Source: an uncultured Christensenella sp. | Lineage (GTDB): Bacteria; Bacillota; Clostridia; Christensenellales; Borkfalkiaceae | NCBI GenBank assembly: GCA_910577055.1 | Contig: CAJTKX010000001.1 | Location: forward strand, 248,001-312,000 | DNA length: 64,000 nt | Reading direction: 5' to 3' | Shown: one piece after another, positions 41,546 through 48,775 of the stretch | Numbering within the stretch: the stretch's first letter is position 1 | Layout: the number at the start of each line of letters is the position of its first letter | Translations under genes and position numbers: made by a program | Notes under the pieces: model-generated | What the model saw: the letters and a program-made list of their open reading frames with translations, nothing else | Databases searched by the model: none | What the model was told of the DNA's origin: nothing

Positions 41546-41923
41546 ATGCTCTTTACAAAACCCACCTATGAAGAATTAATGTTGCCATTTAGATACATCG
41601 AAATTTCTGACGATTTAAAATTGAGGCAAATTAATATAGAAGCGTATGGAAATGTTTTTGGCAAGAATAAATATTGTTATGCTTGGTATGAGCTTAAAAC
41701 GCGCAATAATAATGATTTTAATGACGTGATTGAACTGCTGAAAAATTCCGCAGGCAAAAAGGTAAAAGTTATAATAAAACTTAAAAAGGGTATAGCAAAA
41801 GATTTTAAACTTGATATAGATAGTCTATCAGAAGCTTATAACGACGAGCGTTTTAAATTGTTATCATTGCTCGGTTGGGGCTTCAATGATAAGAGTTATG
41901 AAGAGCTCACTGCAAAACGATAA
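41546..41923 (+). CDS. Hypothetical protein between the 144-bp repeats (125 aa)
   Basis: Not recognised. ATG at 41546 after AGAGG with its own promoter. The 125 residues are Lys/Asn-rich, alpha/beta in appearance (KVKVIIKLKKGIAKDFKLDI), without signal, membrane helix or catalytic motif. It is more AT-rich than its neighbours and the only plus-strand gene between two near-identical repeats, so it looks like an acquired cassette. Confidence 0.7.
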   Translation: MLFTKPTYEELMLPFRYIEISDDLKLRQINIEAYGNVFGKNKYCYAWYELKTRNNNDFNDVIELLKNSAGKKVKVIIKLKKGIAKDFKLDIDSLSEAYNDERFKLLSLLGWGFNDKSYEELTAKR

Positions 41924-41970
41924 ATTTCAATTTAGCGTACAATATTCGTTTTAGGTTACTACTGCTCCAC

Positions 41971-42114
41971 CAGAATAACAGCACCTCTTTTGAGGTGCTG
42001 TTATTCTGTTTGCAAGGAGGTTGTATAAGAAGAAGCGATACCGTTCGACTGAGCGGAGCGAAGGTTTGCCGTTTCCCGCTTGCGGGAATCGGCAATACAC
42101 ACCACCTCCCACCA
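41971..42114 (+). repeat. 144-bp direct repeat, copy 2
   Basis: One mismatch against copy 1, in the 3' arm of the second hairpin. Followed by a different terminator hairpin. Lacks the 72-bp repeat upstream. Confidence 0.9.
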
Positions 42115-42149
42115 GCAAAAAGAATAGGTTTTCACCTATTCTTTTTGCT
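42113..42149 (+). terminator. Terminator-like hairpin after 144-bp repeat copy 2
   Basis: Stem CAGCAAAAAGAATAGG/CCTATTCTTTTTGCTG, perfect over 16 bp with a 5-6 nt loop. T-tail is poor (TATTGG). Confidence 0.6.
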
Positions 42150-42204
42150 GTATTGGTCGTTAAGGTTTCGAACCACAGTTTGCGCGAGACAAATAGATGA
42201 TAAT

Positions 42205-42399
42205 TTATTTAAAAAATAAATGTATTCTTATATTCATTTTTTTTGCTATTCTGAATAACGATATTAAATTAAAATCTTTGCCTTTCATTATTCTATAATA
42301 AGTAGATGTACTTATCTTACATTGTTTGCAAAATTCTTTTATTGTTATATTTTTAGTTTCAATATACTTTGTTATAATATTAAATTTCAGTTCGTTCAT
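42205..42399 (-). CDS. Small XRE-type helix-turn-helix protein (64 aa, leftward arm of switch)
   Basis: 64 residues. The helix-turn-helix is ITIKEFCKQCKISTSTYYRI, followed by the short C-terminal LISLFRIAKKMNIRIHLFF. It has a normal leader with AAGGATGG before the ATG. It is divergent from a second XRE gene, and the shared control region holds three identical-type operators. A Cro-like antagonist role is inferred from layout alone. Confidence 0.7.
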   Translation of the reverse strand: MNELKFNIITKYIETKNITIKEFCKQCKISTSTYYRIMKGKDFNLISLFRIAKKMNIRIHLFFK

Positions 42400-42423
42400 T
42401 ATATTAATCCATCCTTAATTTGT

Positions 42424-42499
42424 TACGGCTATAAGCCATATATATTATATACGGCTCATAGCCGTAAGTCAAGACAAATACTGCTAAAAGCCGTATAAT
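42424..42499. promoter_or_regulatory. Divergent control region with three 17-bp operators
   Basis: Consensus TACGGCTNNNAGCCGTA. O1 at 42424-42440 (one mismatch), O2 at 42450-42466 (perfect) and O3 at 42479-42495 (one mismatch). Leftward promoter: TTGACT (42467-42472) and TATAAT (42444-42449) with O2 as the exact 17-bp spacer. Rightward TATAAT at 42494-42499 overlaps O3 and ends 6 nt before the rightward ATG. O1 covers the leftward start site. Confidence 0.85.
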
Positions 42500-42505
42500 T
42501 TAAAT

Positions 42506-42709
42506 ATGAACGAATTTAAAAAGAGATTAAACGAAACATTAAAAGAAAATAACTTGTCTCAAAATGCGCTTGCGCAAAAAATTTCTATGTCGCAAGGCGT
42601 GGTAAATAATTATTGCACTGGCAAAAGAGAGCCTTCATTAGATGTTCTGATTTCAATCTGCAAGGAATTGAATGTCAGCGCCGATTATTTATTGGGCTTA
42701 ATAGATTAA
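42506..42709 (+). CDS. XRE-family repressor (67 aa, rightward arm of switch)
   Basis: 67 residues, almost entirely one helix-turn-helix domain: LSQNALAQKISMSQGVVNNY (HTH), GKREPSLDVLISICKELNVS and ADYLLGLID, the standard Xre/CI-like domain. No second domain. The ATG lies 6 nt past a TATAAT box and has no Shine-Dalgarno, so the mRNA is probably leaderless, as for lambda cI from PRM. It probably binds the three operators upstream. Confidence 0.85.
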   Translation: MNEFKKRLNETLKENNLSQNALAQKISMSQGVVNNYCTGKREPSLDVLISICKELNVSADYLLGLID

Positions 42710-42854
42710 CAATTATTTACGCTCGTATGCCATTTTGACTTTTAACCGCTAAAATAAACTTCAATTAATATGATTAGACCTTTTAGTTTTAGCAGTTCAA
42801 TTTAGGTCAACGTTTGTCCCCCACGAATTTACCGCCCAAATAGCGCTAAATTAA

Positions 42855-42881
42855 AAAGCCGCCGAGCACCTCGGCGGCTTT
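42855..42881 (-). terminator. Terminator of the choloylglycine-hydrolase-like gene
   Basis: Stem AAAGCCGCCGAG/CTCGGCGGCTTT with a 3-nt loop, 5 bp after the stop. The interval 42710-42854 shows nothing else. Confidence 0.9.
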
Positions 42882-42885
42882 AATT

Positions 42886-44172
42886 TTATGCAAGGGCTGT
42901 CAGTTTGCCCGTTTCAAACGAATATGTATAGGTTGCCGCTTTATTATCATAATTTTCATTGGCAACCCAAAGCACCGTTTTATCGGTAAGGTTGTAGACT
43001 ACGCTGTGCACGGTTACACCGCCGCCGCCCGCCCAAGTTCTTCTGCCGACCTCTTTAAGTATCTGCATTGCCGCGGCTTCGTCCTCTACCACACCGTTCG
43101 TAGCGTTCAATCTGTCGTAAATATGTTCGTACCTATCCCAACCGACTTTGGCGTCGTTGTCGTTTTCATAATATGCATCGTGGTCATTTACTATGAAATT
43201 GGTTATCCACTGATATTTGAAATCGTCGGAGTTTCTCAACGAGTCGTACATTGCATCGGTGTTGTAAGTAACTTTAAGCACACGCGCCGACCCGTCGTTA
43301 TCGGTCTTATCGGTGGCGTTCTCGGCGGGAAGCCATTCCAAAATCGCGCTTTTACCCGTCGCGTCGGCTAACATATAGTGGAAAGACGATTTAGCAGAGT
43401 CGTGCAAGTTGAAGCTTGAAATCATTTCTACGGCTTCGTCAACAGTTGCGCAGTAATCAAGTATCATTCTCTGCATAGTGGTCGAGGTAATGTTTTTCTT
43501 GTTGGGGTCGTTTTGGTCGGTTGCGACTGTGCCGCTGTCGTTTAAAGCTAAATCTTCACCTTGATAAGACATAAATATTCCGCAGCTTAACCCCACTTCA
43601 TTCATACCGTCAAGAGGTGCGTAAGACGCCGCAAAACAAGTGATTTTATCCATTAACCCCTCTACGTCCTTTTCGGTGTCCATACCGACGTAGTTTAAAT
43701 CAACAGTTGAGAAAGACTTGTATCTGCCTTTGCCCGGGCTATCGCATATAGTTATGCAGACGTTGGTTTTATCGAAGTCATAGTTGCGCGCAAACAGCAC
43801 GTCGTCTGCGGGCGTAGTTGCCATAAATGCAGAGCAGTTTACGTCCGATTCGCCTATGCTTACGTCGATAAGCCCCTTTGTTATGTTCGAAGTGATAAAG
43901 TTGATAAGCTCGGTATCGTTGGAAGCGCCGCCGTTTTCAAGGAATTTATCGAAGTAGAAACCGCCCTTTACGGTCATTGTGTAAACGCTGCCCTCTTTAT
44001 TTTCGTCATTTCTCTGCTGTAATTGCCTAAAACTCGATACGGTGGAAATTACGTCGCCCCACAGACAGCCGACCGTGATACCGAGCGCAATTATTATTAA
44101 GAGCAGTATCGCAAGGCTTATGCTTAGCACCCTAATCCAAATTTTACTCCAAAGATTTTTTAATTTTTGCAT
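42886..44172 (-). CDS. Membrane-anchored choloylglycine/C45-type Ntn hydrolase
   Basis: 428 residues from the ATG at 44172 (AAGGGAGA upstream). One N-terminal membrane helix (about 15-37) puts the catalytic domain outside. NCSAFMATTPADDVLFARNYD around residue 113 is the nucleophile-Cys block of linear amide C-N hydrolases and acyl-transferase-like (C45) enzymes; later GMNEVGLSCGIF, TTMQRMILDYCATVDEA and MLADATGKSAILEW are family features. In Ntn enzymes the Cys becomes N-terminal after cleavage; here that would release the anchor. Candidate substrates include bile-salt-like amides or N-acyl compounds; this cannot be read from sequence. Two matching palindromes flank its promoter. Confidence 0.75.
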   Translation of the reverse strand: MQKLKNLWSKIWIRVLSISLAILLLIIIALGITVGCLWGDVISTVSSFRQLQQRNDENKEGSVYTMTVKGGFYFDKFLENGGASNDTELINFITSNITKGLIDVSIGESDVNCSAFMATTPADDVLFARNYDFDKTNVCITICDSPGKGRYKSFSTVDLNYVGMDTEKDVEGLMDKITCFAASYAPLDGMNEVGLSCGIFMSYQGEDLALNDSGTVATDQNDPNKKNITSTTMQRMILDYCATVDEAVEMISSFNLHDSAKSSFHYMLADATGKSAILEWLPAENATDKTDNDGSARVLKVTYNTDAMYDSLRNSDDFKYQWITNFIVNDHDAYYENDNDAKVGWDRYEHIYDRLNATNGVVEDEAAAMQILKEVGRRTWAGGGGVTVHSVVYNLTDKTVLWVANENYDNKAATYTYSFETGKLTALA

Positions 44173-44184
44173 TATTAATCTCCC

Positions 44185-44259
44185 TTGTTGAAAAATCAAC
44201 GAATATATATTGCACTATATATTTTGCTTTGTCAACATAATTCGTTGATAAATCAACAA
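44185..44259 (-). promoter_or_regulatory. Promoter with twin operators of the hydrolase gene
   Basis: Palindromes TTGTTGAAAAATCAACGA (44185-44202) and TCGTTGATAAATCAACAA (44242-44259) flank a TTGACA box (44230-44235, minus) with an AT-rich -10 region near 44206-44212. The regulator is not encoded nearby. Confidence 0.65.
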
Positions 44260-44357
44260 ATTTTATCAAACGGAGGCAAATTTTTAAATTGACATTTATT
44301 TCTGTTGCAATCGGTCAATAAAAGTATTAAAATTAGGGTAATATTCGGAGGCAAATT

Positions 44358-44876
44358 ATGATAAACGAAAAGATTGCAAAACTTATAAATACTCAGGTAA
44401 ACAAAGAACTTTATTCGGGCTACCTCTACCTTGATTTTGCGAACTACTACGCAGACGCGGGGTTGGACGGCTTTGCTCATTGGTACGAGGTGCAAGCGCA
44501 AGAAGAACGCGACCACGCGATGATGATGCGCCGCTATCTTATAGACAACGGAATTAAGGTCACGTTCGATAAGATAGACAAGCCAGACAAGACTTTTAAA
44601 AACACCGAGGACCCCCTTAAAGCGGGTTACGAGCACGAGCAATATGTGACTTCCTTGATTAATAACATCTATGCGGAAGCGGCTAAAATCAACGATTTTA
44701 AAACGATGCAGTTCCTTGATTGGTTCATAAAGGAACAAGGCGAGGAAGAAAAAAACGCCGAAGATATGATTAAGAAGTTCAGTCTTTTCGGACACGACGC
44801 AAAGGGGCTTTATTCGCTTAACCAAGAACTTTTGGCAAGGGTTTACGCAGTTTCGACTACGGGACCGGCAATGTAA
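44358..44876 (+). CDS. ftnA: Ferritin (FtnA type)
   Basis: 172-residue non-haem ferritin. The ferroxidase residues lie in NKELYSGYLYLDFANYY (Glu17), VQAQEERDHAMMMRRYL (Glu50, His53) and FIKEQGEEEKNAEDMIKKF. Stores iron in a 24-mer cage. ATG preceded by CGGAGG, own promoter region with TTGACA at 44289 and a poor -10. Lies 3.6 kb from the feo iron-uptake genes. Confidence 0.95.
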   Translation: MINEKIAKLINTQVNKELYSGYLYLDFANYYADAGLDGFAHWYEVQAQEERDHAMMMRRYLIDNGIKVTFDKIDKPDKTFKNTEDPLKAGYEHEQYVTSLINNIYAEAAKINDFKTMQFLDWFIKEQGEEEKNAEDMIKKFSLFGHDAKGLYSLNQELLARVYAVSTTGPAM

Positions 44877-44888
44877 AATAAATAAGCG

Positions 44889-44915
44889 ACGGCGGGATTA
44901 CTCCCGCCGTTTTTA
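44889..44915 (+). terminator. Terminator of the ferritin gene
   Basis: Stem ACGGCGGGA-TTAC-TCCCGCCGT then TTTTATT, 13 bp after the stop. Confidence 0.9.
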
Positions 44916-44948
44916 TTAAGGCTGCGGGCTGTATTGCCCCGCCGCATA

Positions 44949-44977
44949 TTGACAATAGCTGAATGCGCGAATATAAT
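44949..44977 (+). promoter_or_regulatory. Consensus promoter of the flavin-reductase-like gene
   Basis: TTGACA (44949-44954), exactly 17 bp, TATAAT (44972-44977). The ATG at 44985 is only 7 nt further. Confidence 0.85.
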
Positions 44978-44984
44978 AATTTAT

Positions 44985-45884
44985 ATGAGTTCCTTTAAAG
45001 ATTTACGGATAGTTGACAACTTCTATCAAACCTCTTCCTTCTTCCCTATGCCGACTGTTTTGGCGGGCACTGTTGCCGAAAACGGTGAAACCAACCTTGG
45101 GGCGTACTCACTTTGCTTCCCCTATTATATAGCGGGCAAGGATAGGTACGCTATGCTGTTGGAGTGCAGAAACAGTTCTAACACCGCGCAGAATATTTTA
45201 CGCGGCAGCAAAGTTAGTTTAAACTTTATTACGGACGATAAAAAATATTTCCGTGAGGCTGTGCGATTGGGCTTTCCCGGCGATACCACCGTCGAAAAGA
45301 TGAAAAACTGCTTGTTTACGCTTGAAAAGGGGCTTGCGGAAGGCGATAGGCCGCTTGTTATTAAAGAGGCTTATCAAGTTTTCGAGTGCACTTGGAACGA
45401 CAAGCTCGATAACGCGTATAAAGACAAAGCCGGTTGCCTTGACGGCTACGAGCCGCCATATAGGAATTTTAACGGAATAACTAGCAAGTTCGGAGCGCAC
45501 TTTATTCTGAATATAGACAAAATTTTAATGAAAGAAAAATATTACAACTCGATTGTGGGCGGAGTTAAGGCGAAAGATTTCCCGCGGGTGCCCGTGGACT
45601 ACGGCTACCGCGACAGCACTAATTTTTGGTGCTCCCCCTTTAAAAAACCTTTCCCCGAAAAAATTCAAGCGAAGGAGGGTGATATTAACTCGGTTAAATA
45701 TGCGGCGAAGCGCATAGACCCCGATGTGGTTTTTACGGACGAGGCTTGCGCTAAGCTTACAAAAATACCGCGCATATTCCTTAAAGCCGCGCTGACGCAG
45801 ATGGTTGAAATTGCGAAAGAGGAGAAAATTTCGGTTATAGACGAAGATGCGCTTGAAATAATAAACGATAAACGTAGAAAATAG
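44985..45884 (+). CDS. Flavin-reductase-like protein with C-terminal PCP-reductase-like domain
   Basis: 299 residues from the ATG at 44985; the frame is open from 44934, but a perfect promoter lies in between. Residues 1-190 look like an FMN-binding split-barrel (FFPMPTVLAGTVAENGETNL, then GAYSLCFPYYIAG, then LNFITDDKKYFREA). Residues 245-297 (VVFTDEACAKLTKIPRIFLK, then EIAKEEKISVIDEDALEII) match the small PCP_red domain known from the end of protochlorophyllide reductase ChlB/BchB. Similar fusions occur in anaerobes. Redox role likely, substrate unknown. No Shine-Dalgarno: probably leaderless. Confidence 0.75.
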   Translation: MSSFKDLRIVDNFYQTSSFFPMPTVLAGTVAENGETNLGAYSLCFPYYIAGKDRYAMLLECRNSSNTAQNILRGSKVSLNFITDDKKYFREAVRLGFPGDTTVEKMKNCLFTLEKGLAEGDRPLVIKEAYQVFECTWNDKLDNAYKDKAGCLDGYEPPYRNFNGITSKFGAHFILNIDKILMKEKYYNSIVGGVKAKDFPRVPVDYGYRDSTNFWCSPFKKPFPEKIQAKEGDINSVKYAAKRIDPDVVFTDEACAKLTKIPRIFLKAALTQMVEIAKEEKISVIDEDALEIINDKRRK

Positions 45885-45897
45885 AAAAAATAAAAAC

Positions 45898-45934
45898 AGT
45901 ACAGCCCCGCGCCAAATCGGCGCGAGGCTGTACT
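45898..45934. terminator. Bidirectional terminator between convergent genes
   Basis: 16-bp stem (AGTACAGCC-CGCGCC with complement, one mismatch) between the flavin-reductase-like gene and the feo cluster. Confidence 0.85.
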
Positions 45935-45966
45935 AATATAAAAACTGAGGTTTGTTGAAAGCAAAG

Positions 45967-46146
45967 TTAGTCTTTTTTATCATCTTTGGGCGTACAGTGC
46001 GGGCACGAGCCGCCACACGAAGAACAACCGCCCGAGCAATCGCAACAGCCGCCCTTATGCTTAACCTTGCGGTAGATGAGATAGCCGACTACTGCGGCAA
46101 CGGCAACGCAAACTATTACTATTACCGCTATATCTACGGGGTTCAT
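45967..46146 (-). CDS. FeoB-associated Cys-rich membrane protein (59 aa)
   Basis: A small gene read from the sequence: ATG at 46146 after AAGGAGAAC inside the feoB end, stop at 45967. Residues 3-25 form one membrane helix (DIAVIVIVCVAVAAVVGYLI); the cytosolic tail has seven Cys (GGCCDCSGGCSSCGGSCPHC). This is the FeoB-associated Cys-rich family (PF12669 type), presumed to handle ferrous iron or act as a FeoC-like partner. Confidence 0.92.
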   Translation of the reverse strand: MNPVDIAVIVIVCVAVAAVVGYLIYRKVKHKGGCCDCSGGCSSCGGSCPHCTPKDDKKD

Positions 46147-46147
46147 A

Positions 46148-48466
46148 TCAGTTCTCCTTATTCTTTCTATGGAAGATTTTGAGAATATCGAATTTTCCGA
46201 TATTTCTTAAAACGATAAAAGTAGTTATAACGGCGATTACCGCAAGCCAAATGAACAGCGTCCACCACCATTCTCCGACCGTGTAGACCATTGCACTTAT
46301 CACATAGCTTGCAATCAGCCAAAATAAAAGCGTCCATTTGAACTTGCCTTTTGGAAGCTCCGCCTTAGCTGTTGCGCAAGCGGCGAAACAAGGTATTGTA
46401 GTCATATTGAAAGCGATAAACGCGATTATGCCCGCACCCGTTATGCCCGTTGCCGAAACCATTGCGGTCGCTTCCTCTATGCCCTCGATTCCCGCTATTG
46501 CGTCGGGGATAACGATGCCGTCCACGTTTGCTCCCAAAGCGGTTATGCAAGCCGCAAGCGTTGCAAACGTTGCGATGACGTTTTCCTTTGCAACCAAACC
46601 CGTGATTGCTGCGACCGCAAATACCCAACCGTATTCACCAAGCTGCGAGCCGAAGCCGACGGGCGTGAATATGGGCTGTACAAGCATACCTATTGAAGCC
46701 AAAATCGAGCTGTTCATTTCTTCGTCGGCAACATACTGCCAATTCCAACTTAGGTGAGAGAACAGCCAAATTATTACCGTTGAAGCAAAGATAATTGTAA
46801 ACGCTTTTTTGACGAAGTGCTTGGTTTTATCCCACAAGTGCAGCATAAGGTTTTTGAACCTAGGCATATGGTAGGTGGGAAGCTCCATTATGAACGGAGG
46901 AGTTTCGCCTTTAAGCGAAGTGTTGCGCATTAAAAGCACGCAAACTATTGCCGACACGATACCCAAAAGGTACATACACATTGTGATTACGTCTACGTTG
47001 GATAAGCCGACCATTGCGCAAAGCGCGCCGCCGCACGCGGTCAATATGGGAAGCTTAGCCCCGCACGAGAAGAAAGGAATTACGCGGATTGTAGCCGTCC
47101 TCTCCTTGTCGTCCGCAAGGGTTCTTGTATTGATTGCCGCGGGTACGGAACAGCCGAAGCCCATTATCATAGGCATAAACGCTCTGCCCGAAAGTCCGAA
47201 GCGGCGGAAAATTCTGTCCAATACAAACGCGATACGCGCCATATAGCCCGAATCTTCCAAAATAGAAAAGAACATAAACAGTACAAGGATTTGGGGAAGG
47301 AAACCGAGCACGGCGAAGATGCCGCCCAAGACGCCGTCGCCGACAAGACCCGTTGCCCACTCTGCCGCGCCGCCGTTTTCCATTAAGGTTACTATGCCGC
47401 CCGAGATGTGGTCAAGGAATAAATTCAAGAAATTAGTGAGTATTACGCCCGGCGAATAAATTGCGCCGTCATAGATTATCGCAAGTATCTCGACGCCGAA
47501 ATTGTTGTACTCTATTTCGCCGTCAATCTCGGTTGCGAGTCCGCAATCTACGAGGGAGGGCATCCACCCTTGCTCCTCGGTAAAGCCGTTCAAGAAGAAC
47601 AAATTTTCCGAGAAAGTCAAGTGGAAAATAAAGAAAAGAATTACGATGAAAATGGGAATTGCCCAAACCCTATGGGTTAATACCCTATCGATTTTGTCCG
47701 ATTTGGTCAAAACCGCTTTATTTGCCTTAACTTTGGCGTTTGCAAGGTTCGAGGATATATATTTGTATCTTTCGTCGGCGATTACCGCTTCCATATCCTC
47801 GTTGCCGAGTTTGGCAAGCGTTGCCGACGCGCCTTTTCTTTCAAGCTCGATATCGTCCTTTTCAAGGAGCTTAATAGCGTGGAATAAAGGCGATGCGACC
47901 TCTTCCGCCTCGTAATAAGCGCAAGCAGTTTCAAGCTGTTTTGCAAGCGCCGCTTTTAAGACGGTTTCGCCCTTTCTTTCGGCGGGCATTGCCGCAGCCC
48001 TATCCATAAGCTGTTTTACGCCCGTCCCTTTTAAAGCCGAAACGGGAACTACGGGAACGCCAAGCGCCTTTTCAAGCGCGGACGCGTCGATTTTGTCGCC
48101 GCTTTTTTCCACCTCGTCAATCATATTCAAAGCTACGATGACGGGCACGTCCATTTCCAAAAGTTGGGTGGTTAAGTAAAGGTTGCGCTCCAAGTTGGTT
48201 GCGTCAACTATATTGATTATGCCGTCGGGCTTTTCGTCCAAAATGTAGTTACGCGAAATCACCTCTTCGGGGGTGTAGGGCGAAAGGGAATAAATTCCCG
48301 GCAAGTCCACGATACTTATAGGCTTTGCGCCGCCCTTGTATGTACCCTCGCGCTTATCGACGGTAACGCCGGGCCAATTGCCGACGTGCGCAGTCGAACC
48401 CGTAAGCGCGTTGAAAAGCGTCGTCTTTCCGCAGTTGGGGTTGCCCGCTAACGCAAAAGTTTTCAT
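46148..48466 (-). CDS. feoB: Ferrous iron transporter FeoB
   Basis: 772 residues from the ATG at 48466, which overlaps the feoA stop by 4 bp; the frame upstream to 48487 is inside feoA. N-terminal G domain: GNPNCGKTTLFNALTG (G1), VDLPGIYSLSPYT (G3), ALNMIDE (G4). The membrane part has two Gate motifs (for example LVPFFSC-like VIPFFSCGAKLPIL, GFGCSVPAAINTRTL) and about ten helices. Imports Fe(II) under anaerobic conditions. Confidence 0.98.
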   Translation of the reverse strand: MKTFALAGNPNCGKTTLFNALTGSTAHVGNWPGVTVDKREGTYKGGAKPISIVDLPGIYSLSPYTPEEVISRNYILDEKPDGIINIVDATNLERNLYLTTQLLEMDVPVIVALNMIDEVEKSGDKIDASALEKALGVPVVPVSALKGTGVKQLMDRAAAMPAERKGETVLKAALAKQLETACAYYEAEEVASPLFHAIKLLEKDDIELERKGASATLAKLGNEDMEAVIADERYKYISSNLANAKVKANKAVLTKSDKIDRVLTHRVWAIPIFIVILFFIFHLTFSENLFFLNGFTEEQGWMPSLVDCGLATEIDGEIEYNNFGVEILAIIYDGAIYSPGVILTNFLNLFLDHISGGIVTLMENGGAAEWATGLVGDGVLGGIFAVLGFLPQILVLFMFFSILEDSGYMARIAFVLDRIFRRFGLSGRAFMPMIMGFGCSVPAAINTRTLADDKERTATIRVIPFFSCGAKLPILTACGGALCAMVGLSNVDVITMCMYLLGIVSAIVCVLLMRNTSLKGETPPFIMELPTYHMPRFKNLMLHLWDKTKHFVKKAFTIIFASTVIIWLFSHLSWNWQYVADEEMNSSILASIGMLVQPIFTPVGFGSQLGEYGWVFAVAAITGLVAKENVIATFATLAACITALGANVDGIVIPDAIAGIEGIEEATAMVSATGITGAGIIAFIAFNMTTIPCFAACATAKAELPKGKFKWTLLFWLIASYVISAMVYTVGEWWWTLFIWLAVIAVITTFIVLRNIGKFDILKIFHRKNKEN

Positions 48467-48693
48467 TTTACTTCCACCTCCACGCAAGCGGCCTCGGTTT
48501 TACGCAAGGTAAGCTCGTAACCGCGTATGGTCACTTCGATAGGGTCGCCGAGGGGGGCTTTCTTCTTCATTGTAAGCTCCGCGCCCGGGGTTACGCCCAT
48601 ATCGAACAATCGGCGGCGAATTTTACCCTCGCCGTTTACTGCGATTATTTTACCGCTCTCTCCAACGGTAAATTCGCTTAGTAATTTGCTCAT
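48463..48693 (-). CDS. feoA: FeoA-domain protein 2
   Basis: 76-residue SH3-like FeoA (IIAVNGEGKIRRRLFDMGVT, then PGAELTMKKKAPLGDPIEVT, RGYELTLRKTEA). Required partner of FeoB. Start follows AAAGGAG. Operator-like AACTTTGGTT lies upstream at 48721-48730. Confidence 0.96.
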   Translation of the reverse strand: MSKLLSEFTVGESGKIIAVNGEGKIRRRLFDMGVTPGAELTMKKKAPLGDPIEVTIRGYELTLRKTEAACVEVEVK

Positions 48694-48720
48694 TATACAC
48701 TCCTTTCTCTTTATATTATT

Positions 48721-48770
48721 AACTTTGGTTTATTTTTATGACGATTTTTTTGACCCGAGAACGGGTCAAA
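48721..48770. promoter_or_regulatory. Palindromes upstream of the second feoA
   Basis: AACTTTGGTT at 48721-48730, and a 9-bp perfect palindrome TTTGACCCG-AGAA-CGGGTCAAA at 48749-48770. The second lacks a T-tail in the minus direction, so it is not a normal terminator and may be an operator. Confidence 0.5.
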
Positions 48771-48775
48771 ACGAT

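Noticed and set aside
44253..44825. A 190-codon minus-strand frame opposite the ferritin gene
   Set aside because: Shadow of the ferritin gene, whose start, promoter and motifs are clear.
48749..48770. TTTGACCCG palindrome as a terminator of the first feoA
   Set aside because: On the minus strand the stem is followed by A and not T residues, so it does not fit an intrinsic terminator; kept as a possible operator.
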